This document shows positions 1 through 6,010 of a DNA stretch of 12,340 nucleotides, in pieces. The notes under the pieces were generated by a model. The model searched no databases. It was not told the DNA's origin and saw only the letters and a program-made list of their open reading frames with translations. The first letter of the stretch is position 1, and each line of letters opens with the position of its first letter. The DNA is taken from positions 1-12,340 of the forward strand of contig PUNN01000205.1 of the NCBI GenBank assembly GCA_003552605.1, read 5' to 3'. A program made the position numbers and the translations under genes. The DNA is from Phycisphaeraceae bacterium (GTDB lineage: Bacteria; Planctomycetota; Phycisphaerae; Phycisphaerales; Phycisphaeraceae).

Positions 1-2
1 GG

Positions 3-1034
3 ACCGATGAACGTCGAGCGATCGGAACGATCTGCCAGAGCGGTGTGGTCGCCGCGCCCATCGAGACGCCACCCGTTGCGCTGTGCGGCATGTTGCGGGC
101 GCTGTGGTGCCAGGTGGAGTTGCTTGCCGAGATGAGCAGTGAGATGCGGGTGCTCAGTGCCCACCGCGGCGGCCTGTGCGAGCAGATTGACAAGATGGAT
201 GAGGAACTGCGCATGGCTGCCCAACTCCAGCGCGAGTTCCTGCCGGGGAAGGTGTCTGAACTTCACGGTGTGCATACGAACGTGCTGTACCGCCCTGCCG
301 GTTACGTCAGTGGCGATATCTACGATATTTGTCGACTCGATGAAGACCACATGGGCTTCTTTGTGGCCGATGCGGTGGGACATGGTGTACCGGCAGCACT
401 GTTGACGGTCTCGATCAAGCGATCGTTGTGCACAAAGCAGATCGACCCCGCCCTGCCGGATGGTTACCGGCTTGTGCCACCGGCTGAGGCACTGGCGATG
501 CTCAACAGTGAGCTGATCGCGATGCAGGCCGGCCGCATCCGCACGGCGACGGCGGTCTACGCCGTGCTCAACTGCCGCACTCGGCGGCTCGATATCGCCC
601 GCGCGGGCCACCCCTACCCCCTGCTGCTCAAGCCCGATGGCGCCACGGTCACGCTCGAGCCCGATGGCGCAATGCTCGGTGTGTTCCCTGAAGAAACATT
701 CCAGGAGCAGCAGGTCACGCTCGAGCCGGCCGACCGGCTGCTGCTCTATTCCGATGGCTTCGAGGTCGCCTTCCGGTCCAAGCCGGCCCGTGGCGGCACC
801 GTGGCCAGCCACGAATACACCAACGCCTTTGAGCAGCTCCGCCACGGTTCGAGCGATGAGGCGATCTCATGGCTCGAACGCCAGCTCGACAGGCAGATGG
901 GTTCATTGAACCAGCTTGATGACCTCACGGCCGTGCTGATCGGTGTGGGAACAGGCGGAGAAAACTGCCCGGAACAAGCGGCGAGCGCCGGCGCCGATAC
1001 CGTCAATGTGCATCGGGCTGCTCATCGGGGATGA
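3..1034 (+). CDS. SpoIIE/RsbU-type PP2C serine/threonine phosphatase, 5'-truncated by window edge
   Basis: This is a PPM-family protein phosphatase of the SpoIIE/RsbU class, which typically dephosphorylates anti-sigma-factor antagonists or related signalling proteins in the cytoplasm. The frame is already open at base 3, so the true start lies outside the window. The GTG at 45 is only the first internal start codon. After a short helical stretch there is a charged linker (about 154-240, typical of the coiled-coil helix before this domain). The catalytic domain follows, with the expected metal-binding aspartates: SGDIYD (about 312-329), VADAVGHG (about 366-389), YSDG (about 747-758) and DDLT (about 918-929). 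All key acidic residues are present, so it should be active. The missing N-terminus probably carries a sensory or receiver domain, but this cannot be seen. The 3' end overlaps ribE on the other strand. The substrate is unknown. Confidence 0.9.
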   Translation, partial: TDERRAIGTICQSGVVAAPIETPPVALCGMLRALWCQVELLAEMSSEMRVLSAHRGGLCEQIDKMDEELRMAAQLQREFLPGKVSELHGVHTNVLYRPAGYVSGDIYDICRLDEDHMGFFVADAVGHGVPAALLTVSIKRSLCTKQIDPALPDGYRLVPPAEALAMLNSELIAMQAGRIRTATAVYAVLNCRTRRLDIARAGHPYPLLLKPDGATVTLEPDGAMLGVFPEETFQEQQVTLEPADRLLLYSDGFEVAFRSKPARGGTVASHEYTNAFEQLRHGSSDEAISWLERQLDRQMGSLNQLDDLTAVLIGVGTGGENCPEQAASAGADTVNVHRAAHRG

Positions 1035-1755
1035 AGCCTGCCCGGTGCAGCAGTTGCTTGGTCACGCCCGCGCCGGCGCTCTGTTGCTGCCCCGTATTGT
1101 CTTCACTTTCCGGTCCGAATCGGTTCTCCAGCCAGTGCACCACTGTCTTGGCGATCATGTCGACTTCGAGGTTGACAATGTCATCGGTCCTGGCATGGCC
1201 AAGGGTGGTCAGTTCAAGCGTGGCCGGGATGAGCGCGACTTCAAAACGCGCCGGTGTGCCCGCAGCGCGATCAGCCGGATGCACCGCGGCGATGGTGAGG
1301 CTCGCACCATCGATGCTGATCGAGCCCTTCGGCACGATGTATATCGCAAGCGCCACTGGCGGCTCCACGGTGATCCGCCACTCATCCTCACTTCGCACGA
1401 TGTGGGTGATCCGGCCGGTACCATCGACATGCCCTTGGACGAAGTGCCCGCCGAGGGGTGTGTCGGCACGCAGGGCGGGTTCGAGATTGACATGGCTGCC
1501 CTGCTTCAACCTGCCGAGGCTGGTCTTGTCGAGCGTTTCACGGATGATGTCGAAGCACAGGTGGCCACCCGGCTCATCCGCCCCGGCCTGCGGGCTCGCC
1601 GGTGCATGGGTGAGGCAGACACCGTTGATGCTGATGCTTTCGCCCTCCCCCGGGGTGTAAGGCCAATCACCCGGGTCAACGAGCATCCGGACCCCGAACG
1701 CGTGCTGGCGGAGCTCGGCCACAAGGCCGCGTTTCTGGACGATGCCGGTGAACAT
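1003..1755 (-). CDS. ribE: Riboflavin synthase, alpha subunit
   Basis: It catalyses dismutation of two 6,7-dimethyl-8-ribityllumazine molecules to riboflavin, the last step of riboflavin synthesis, in the cytoplasm as a trimer. The protein starts with the family hallmark MFTGIV, which fixes the start. It contains two lumazine-binding barrels. The N-terminal one includes GESISINGVCLT (residues 38-49) and the C-terminal one KGSISIDGASLT (143-154), joined by GGHFVQGHVDG (102-112). At 250 residues it is longer than the usual 200-220, because of two small loop insertions (about 52-64 and 159-170) and a short tail after the usual C-terminal helix (VTKQLLHRAGF). No other riboflavin genes are nearby, and I see no FMN riboswitch upstream. 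The gene is divergent from ctaA, and its 3' end overlaps the PP2C gene by 32 bp. Confidence 0.97.
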   Translation of the reverse strand: MFTGIVQKRGLVAELRQHAFGVRMLVDPGDWPYTPGEGESISINGVCLTHAPASPQAGADEPGGHLCFDIIRETLDKTSLGRLKQGSHVNLEPALRADTPLGGHFVQGHVDGTGRITHIVRSEDEWRITVEPPVALAIYIVPKGSISIDGASLTIAAVHPADRAAGTPARFEVALIPATLELTTLGHARTDDIVNLEVDMIAKTVVHWLENRFGPESEDNTGQQQSAGAGVTKQLLHRAGFIPDEQPDAH

Positions 1756-1835
1756 ACCCCGCAGTGTAGAGACCGGACCATCGGCTCACAAAGGGAGCCC
1801 GCGACAAGTGCCATGCACCGTCAGCCGCCCTCCGA

Positions 1836-1864
1836 GTGGCCTATCAGCGCCACAGGCGTACAAT
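1836..1864 (+). promoter_or_regulatory. Weak candidate promoter in the ribE-ctaA divergent spacer
   Basis: In the 269-bp gap between the divergent ribE and ctaA genes, TACAAT at 1859-1864 matches a sigma-70 -10 box at 5 of 6 positions. A poor -35 (GTGGCC, 1836-1841) sits 17 nt upstream. On the opposite strand the same site reads TATTGT (1865-1860), with TTGCCA at 1890-1885 and 19 nt between, so the locus could serve both directions. Both matches are weak. The rest of the spacer (1756-2024) shows only a 5-bp hairpin (CCGCA/TGCGG, 1905-1921) and no riboswitch-like structure. Confidence 0.25.
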
Positions 1865-2024
1865 ACCGCGACTTTTGGCGGCCCTGGCAATCCATGCGCT
1901 ATTGCCGCAGGTATTTTGCGGTTGCCTGGCCGACGTTGTGATGATCGGCCCGCGTGGCTGACCTGTTGCACAACCCGCCGACGCCCACCGTCCCGCCTAC
2001 CAATGCTGGAGTTGCCTTCGCGCG

Positions 2025-3248
2025 ATGACATCCTCCGACGAAGTTTCCCGCCCACACCAGCCCGGGGCCGCTTCGGCCGCCCTGCCCCCCTACCACCGAG
2101 GTCTGTTCGTACTTTCGGTGGTACTGGTGGTGGCGACCTTCATTCTTGTTGCATCGGGTGGGCTGGTGACGAGCCGTCATGCGGGGATGGCCGTGCCGGA
2201 TTGGCCGACGAGCTTCGGGCGCTGGCTGCTGTTGCCGGTGTGGCTATGGTCGGACCTGGCGGTCATGCTCGAGCACAACCATCGCTTGAAAGGCGCCTTG
2301 GGTGGCATCCTGGCCATCGCGATGGCGGCCGGCTGCCTGAAGATAATCGGATGGCGCACGGCGGTGACGAAGCTGGCGGTGGCGGTTCTGGTGTTGTACA
2401 TCGTGCAGGGGGTGATGGGGGGATTGCGCGTGAGCGAGGTCTCGCGGACACTGGCAGTGATCCATGGCGTGTTCGGGCAGCTCGTATTTGCCTGCACGGT
2501 GCTGGTGGCCGTGACGTGCAGCCACTGGTGGCTGAGCCGACGCCGCGCGGTAAAGGCCGGTGTCCCCATGACCGCTCGGGCCGGGCCGGTCTCACGGCCC
2601 ATGGTGGTGTTTGCATGGCTGCTTGTGGCCGTCCTGGTTGGCCAACTTGCCCTTGGCGCGGTGCTGCGGCATTACGGGGGAGCGCCGGCAATCCCGGATG
2701 CCCCGGCGGTGTACGGCGGCATCCTGCCACCGGGTGACCGGGCAACGCTCGAACAGCAGTTCGAAGCGCTTGGCGGCAGCCGGTTTGTCTACCCCGTGGA
2801 TGACCCACAGGCGCCGCCGGACGCGATAGAGCGGGGTGAGCGCATCGACGTGCTCGGCGGGGCCGAGTTCGTCGCCGCGGCGCCACCAACGTGGGCGATG
2901 GTCTGGACGCACTATGCCCATCGCGTGGGCGCCATGGTGCTGTTGCCCGTCCTGCTGGTCGGGCTGCTGATTTGTGTGAGGCGGGAGCATCCGGTGAGTG
3001 AGTCGCTGCGGCGGCCGGCGATCTGGCTGCTGGTGCTGTTTGCAATTCAGGTGCTGCTGGGATTCGCCGTGATCTGGTCGCAGCGCCACCCGGAGATCGC
3101 CACGGGCCATCAGGCACTTGGTGCCGCCATCCTCGGCGTGGCAGTGCTTATCGTTGCCCGGGCTTCGAGGGCACGCGCCTGCCCGATTACTGTGGCGGCT
3201 GATCAGCCCGAACCACGCCGCCAAGCACCAAAGGTGGAGGTGGCATGA
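2025..3248 (+). CDS. ctaA: Heme A synthase, COX15/CtaA family
   Basis: This is an integral membrane monooxygenase that oxidises the C8 methyl of heme O to give heme A for aa3-type heme-copper oxidases. The 407-residue protein has about eight hydrophobic segments in two halves. The expected heme-region histidines are visible: EHNHR (H86), VIHG (H147), HYAHR (H299) and GHQALG (H362). The first outer loop contains the family PDWP motif (58-61). The cysteine pairs found in B. subtilis CtaA are absent here: VPDWPTS and AIPDAPAVYG occupy the corresponding places. A long loop (about 213-290) precedes the last four-helix part. The start has only a distant GGAG (2008-2011) upstream. The stop overlaps the start of ctaB in ATGATGA, indicating one operon with translational coupling. 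The family assignment is firm. Confidence 0.95.
   Translation: MTSSDEVSRPHQPGAASAALPPYHRGLFVLSVVLVVATFILVASGGLVTSRHAGMAVPDWPTSFGRWLLLPVWLWSDLAVMLEHNHRLKGALGGILAIAMAAGCLKIIGWRTAVTKLAVAVLVLYIVQGVMGGLRVSEVSRTLAVIHGVFGQLVFACTVLVAVTCSHWWLSRRRAVKAGVPMTARAGPVSRPMVVFAWLLVAVLVGQLALGAVLRHYGGAPAIPDAPAVYGGILPPGDRATLEQQFEALGGSRFVYPVDDPQAPPDAIERGERIDVLGGAEFVAAAPPTWAMVWTHYAHRVGAMVLLPVLLVGLLICVRREHPVSESLRRPAIWLLVLFAIQVLLGFAVIWSQRHPEIATGHQALGAAILGVAVLIVARASRARACPITVAADQPEPRRQAPKVEVA
3236..3240 (+). promoter_or_regulatory. Shine-Dalgarno for ctaB, inside ctaA 3' end
   Basis: GGAGG lies 4 nt before the ATG at 3245 and 7 nt before a second ATG at 3248. The spacing favours 3248 as the actual start. The difference is one residue. 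Its position inside the ctaA coding end supports coupled translation. Confidence 0.7.
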
Positions 3249-4225
3249 TGCAGGCAAACTCCATCTCGAGTCGGGCCGAAGCCGGCTCCCTTCCCGGCGG
3301 TCCTTCCCTGGAAAACAGAAGGACGGCGGTGCCGTGTTCGCCCGCTGCCGCGGTATTGGCTCGCCTTACAGACTTTACGAGCCTGACAAAACAGCGCGTG
3401 ACGGTGCTGGTGGTGATTACCGCGTGGCTGGGGTATGCCCTCGGCGCAGCGGGGCTACCCGCCGCGGCAAAGCCTGGCTGGCTGGGGTGGCTGGTCACGC
3501 TCACCGGTACGGGACTGGCGTGCATGGGCGCAGCGGCCCTGAACCAGGTGATCGAGCGCGGCCCCGACAGCCGGATGCAACGCACGCGCAGTCGTCCGAT
3601 CCCGGCGGGTCGGCTCTCGGCCCGCAATGGCACGCTCCTCGGCCTGGCGCTGTCGGCCGCGGGTGTGGGCGTGCTTGCAATCGCGGGTCACCTCGTCGCT
3701 GCGATGGTGTGCCTGGTCACGATCCTGCTTTACGTGATGGTCTATACCCCCATGAAGCGGGTTCACTGGAGCGCTACCCTCATCGGCGCCGTCCCCGGTG
3801 CCCTGCCGCCGGTGATCGGTTACGCGGTGGCCACGGGAACCATCGGCCCGGCCGCGTGGGCCGTGTTCGCGCTGATGTTTGCATGGCAGATGCCCCACTT
3901 CATGGCCATCGCCTGGCTTTATCGGGACGATTACGCCCGCGGAGGTTTTCCGTTCCTGGCGGTGGTGGATCCTTCCGGACGTTCGACCTTCCGCCAGATG
4001 TTGCTTTGGGCCGCAGCACTGCTGCCGATCGGCGCAGCGCCTTGGTGGCTTGGCTTTGCCGGCCCGTTCTATCTCCTCGGTGCATCCGTGGCAGGTATGG
4101 CCTTTCTGCTGCTGGCCCTGATGCTGGTCAATCACCGGAGCCTGCTGATGGCGCGGGCAACGTTTTATGCATCGCTGATCTACCTGCCCGTGGTGCTGGT
4201 GCTGATGGTTGCCGATCATGTCTGA
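3245..4225 (+). CDS. ctaB: Heme O synthase (protoheme IX farnesyltransferase), UbiA superfamily
   Basis: This membrane prenyltransferase adds a farnesyl group to heme B, producing heme O, the substrate of the CtaA enzyme encoded just upstream. The first prenyl-diphosphate/Mg2+ motif is NxxxExxxD (N100, E104, D108), followed by the RMQRTRSRP block (110-118). A second conserved region is YTPMKRVHW (167-175) with PGALPPVIGY (184-193). The family block WQMPHFMAIAWLYRDDYARGG spans 214-234. There are about nine hydrophobic segments, and the 326-residue length fits the family; the N-terminal ~35 residues are variable and polar. The gene overlaps ctaA by 4 nt (start within ATGATGA) and the ABC ATPase gene downstream by 8 nt, so the three are most likely co-transcribed. 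The usual symbols are ctaB, cyoE or cox10. Confidence 0.96.
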   Translation: MMQANSISSRAEAGSLPGGPSLENRRTAVPCSPAAAVLARLTDFTSLTKQRVTVLVVITAWLGYALGAAGLPAAAKPGWLGWLVTLTGTGLACMGAAALNQVIERGPDSRMQRTRSRPIPAGRLSARNGTLLGLALSAAGVGVLAIAGHLVAAMVCLVTILLYVMVYTPMKRVHWSATLIGAVPGALPPVIGYAVATGTIGPAAWAVFALMFAWQMPHFMAIAWLYRDDYARGGFPFLAVVDPSGRSTFRQMLLWAAALLPIGAAPWWLGFAGPFYLLGASVAGMAFLLLALMLVNHRSLLMARATFYASLIYLPVVLVLMVADHV

Positions 4226-5330
4226 TCACACCCCACCGGTCCACGATGCCGCCTTCTCCCCTGCCACGACGCTGCCCGCCGAGGTGCCGGCGGTTGAAGT
4301 GACCGGTGTGTCCCACACCTATCCCGGCGCGGCCAAAGCCGCCCTCGATGAGGTGACCTTTCGCGTCGAGCCCGGCGAGATATTTGGTGTGCTCGGCCCC
4401 AACGGCAGCGGCAAATCAACGCTGTTTGCCATCCTCGCCACCGTGATCCGCCCGAGCCGCGGCAGCGCGGCGATCATGGGCCACGACATCGCAAACAAGC
4501 CATCGCAGGTGCGATCGATGCTTGGGGTGGTTTTTCAGCACCCGGCGCTCGATCCAATGCTCACCGGCCGTGAAAATCTCATGCACCATGGCCGGCTTCA
4601 CGGCATGCAGGGCATCGGTGTTCGAGACGCTGTTATCCAGAGGTTGAGCGAAGTGGGCCTCGCCGATCGCGCGGATCAGCGCGTAGGCATCCTCAGTGGC
4701 GGGCTGCGCCGCCGCATCGAGCTCGCGCGCGCGATGCTGCATCAGCCCCACCTGCTGCTGCTCGATGAGCCCTCGGTCGGCCTCGATGTCGCCGCGCGGC
4801 GGGAACTCTGGCGGAGCCTGCTTGCACTGCGCAGCGGAAACGGCCAGAGCATCGTCCTCACCACTCATCTGATGGACGAGGCCGAACGCTGTGACCGGCT
4901 CGCCGTGCTTGACGGCGGCCATCTGGTCGCCCTTGACACACCAGCCCGGCTCAAGGCGCAGGTGGGCGACAACGTCATTACCGTGGAACTGGCCCCGCAG
5001 CGCCCGGGCGAGGCGGTGGATGCGAGCACGCTCGAGCAGATGCAGCGCCGGATCACCGAACGCTTTTCTCCCTGGCCCGCCGGCGGTGAACCGCGGATCG
5101 TAGGGGGCCGCCTGTTCATGCATCACGAGCGGGGCGCCGCCCTGGTAGAAGACGTGACGCGAACGTGGCCGGACGCCTTCAGCCACGTGACGGTGGGCCG
5201 GCCGACGCTGGAAGATGCTTTTTTGCATCTCACCGGACACACGCTGACCACATCGATGCCCTCCGACATGAATCGATCACACATCACCCCTGGTTACGCC
5301 GATGCCCCCACCGACTCGGATGTGGTATAG
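4218..5330 (+). CDS. ABC transporter ATP-binding protein, DrrA/CcmA-like
   Basis: This is the nucleotide-binding subunit of an ABC-2-type transporter, a peripheral protein on the inner face of the membrane. It has 370 residues from ATG 4218; a TTG at 4209 would add three. Motifs in order: Walker A GPNGSGKST (60-68), Q-loop Q107, signature LSGGL (159-163), Walker B LLLLDEP (179-185), D-loop (186-190) and H-loop H217. A C-terminal accessory domain ends in PTLEDAFLHLTG (329-340), typical of this subfamily. A ~30-residue polar tail after it has no recognisable motif. The codons from W317 to the stop lie in a tandem duplication, and a second copy follows downstream. ATPases of this type often accompany ctaA/ctaB, with a permease gene next; no permease is present here. 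The substrate is unknown; a role in oxidase or heme maturation is inferred only from the operon. Confidence 0.93.
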   Translation: MSDHTPPVHDAAFSPATTLPAEVPAVEVTGVSHTYPGAAKAALDEVTFRVEPGEIFGVLGPNGSGKSTLFAILATVIRPSRGSAAIMGHDIANKPSQVRSMLGVVFQHPALDPMLTGRENLMHHGRLHGMQGIGVRDAVIQRLSEVGLADRADQRVGILSGGLRRRIELARAMLHQPHLLLLDEPSVGLDVAARRELWRSLLALRSGNGQSIVLTTHLMDEAERCDRLAVLDGGHLVALDTPARLKAQVGDNVITVELAPQRPGEAVDASTLEQMQRRITERFSPWPAGGEPRIVGGRLFMHHERGAALVEDVTRTWPDAFSHVTVGRPTLEDAFLHLTGHTLTTSMPSDMNRSHITPGYADAPTDSDVV

Positions 5331-5333
5331 CCC

Positions 5334-5562
5334 GTAGGGTGGGTAGAGCGAGGTCTCCCGAGCGAAACCCACCATGGCCGCGCCCCAACAATTGGGTCGT
5401 CGCGATGCCCAGCAAGCGTCACGAGAAGTGCACCCTCTTCTCATCCGAATGGAGCCGGTGCGCATCGTGCTCGCAACATCGTCTTGGACCAGCGTCGAGC
5501 GCCCCGCACAACACCCGCCAAAGGTGGGGTTCGCTCGGCGGACCTCGCTCTACCCACCCTAC
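5334..5562. repeat. REP-like inverted pair (BIME-like), copy 1
   Basis: The element begins 3 nt after the ABC stop codon. Its left end (5334-5373) starts GTAGGGTGGGTAGAGCGAGG. Its right end (5522-5562) is the reverse complement of nearly the same ~40-nt sequence, so GTAG is at both outer ends. Each end can itself fold, with GGTGGGT pairing with ACCCACC around an imperfect inner stem. A GTAG head followed by a palindrome is the known layout of REP sequences mobilised by RAYT (TnpA-REP) proteins; no RAYT gene is in the window. The ~148-bp centre is non-coding and holds a small hairpin (CCCAA-CAA-TTGGG). The element may act as a bidirectional transcription terminator or mRNA 3'-end stabiliser between convergent genes; this is inference. 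Confidence 0.8.
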
Positions 5563-5736
5563 TGACGCGCGTGGCCGGACGCCTTCAGCCACGTGACGGT
5601 GGGCCGGCCGACGCTGGAAGATGCTTTTTTGCATCTCACCGGCCACACGCTGTCCACATCGATGCCCCCCGACATGAATCGATCACCCATCACCTCTGGC
5701 CACGCCGACGCCCCCACCGAATCGGATGTGGTATAG
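5563..5736 (+). pseudogene. Duplicated 3' fragment of the ABC ATPase gene
   Basis: This is a copy of the last ~170 bp of the upstream ABC ATPase gene, lacking the ATPase core and any start signal. The reading frame corresponding to W317 to the stop is intact (about 5572-5736, ending in TAG), but two bases are missing near 5569. The first ~76 bp (5571 onward) are identical to copy 1. The following ~90 bp carry nine substitutions, six of which change the amino acid. It is best read as a remnant of the duplication and not an independent gene. Confidence 0.85.
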
Positions 5737-5739
5737 CCC

Positions 5740-5969
5740 GTAGGGTGGGTAGAGCGAGGTCTCCCGAGCGAAACCCACCAGAGGCGCTCCCACAACAATT
5801 GGGTCATCGCGGTGCCCAGCAAGCGTCACGAGAAGTGCACCATCTTCTCATTCGAATGGAGCCGGTGTGCATCGTACTCGCAACATCGTCTTGGACCAGC
5901 GTCGAGCGCCCCGTACAACACCCGCCAAAGGTGGGTTTCGCTCGGCGGACCTCGCTCTACCCACCCTAC
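5740..5969. repeat. REP-like inverted pair (BIME-like), copy 2
   Basis: This is the second copy of the element after the ABC stop, with GTAG at 5740-5743 and CTAC at 5966-5969. The left REP is identical to copy 1 for about 40 nt. The right REP matches its left partner slightly better than in copy 1, because GGGTTTCGC pairs fully with GCGAAACCC, whereas copy 1 has GGGGTTCGC. The 12-13 nt just inside the left REP differ clearly from copy 1. About 40 nt after its end is the stop codon of the leftward PQQ-type gene, so it occupies the whole gap between the convergent genes. Nothing else is visible in 5970-6010. Confidence 0.8.
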
Positions 5970-6010
5970 TTGCTGGTGGCAGGGTGGCCGCAGATTCAAG
6001 GGAAGTCGGA

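Larger units (their letters stand above)
5155..5970. repeat. Tandem duplication of a ~408-bp unit (ABC 3' end plus REP-like element)
   Basis: Copy 1 is about 5155-5562 and copy 2 about 5563-5970. The copies align with an offset of 406 bp in the coding part and 407 bp in the non-coding part. By eye they differ at roughly two dozen positions (about 94% identity). The junction reads CCCTACTGACGCG: the end of the REP-like element runs directly into a TGACGCG that also occurs at the start of copy 1, with two bases lost just after it in copy 2. The unit carries the last ~170 coding bp of the ABC ATPase gene and a ~230-bp non-coding element. It lies between two converging genes. Confidence 0.93.

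Noticed and set aside
943..1941. 332-residue plus-strand open frame across ribE
   Set aside because: It is antisense to a clear riboflavin synthase, shows no domain, and long empty frames are expected in GC-rich DNA.
1756..2024. Possible FMN riboswitch upstream of ribE
   Set aside because: No RFN conserved blocks or multi-stem layout are visible in the spacer.
3118..4302. 394-residue plus-strand open frame over ctaA end and ctaB
   Set aside because: It is out of frame with ctaB, which has all catalytic motifs; no recognisable domain.
5374..5565. Small frames inside the REP-like elements (also 5484-6062 and minus-strand counterparts)
   Set aside because: They are translations of the repeats themselves, appear in several frames, and lack start signals; typical false genes in palindromic repeats.
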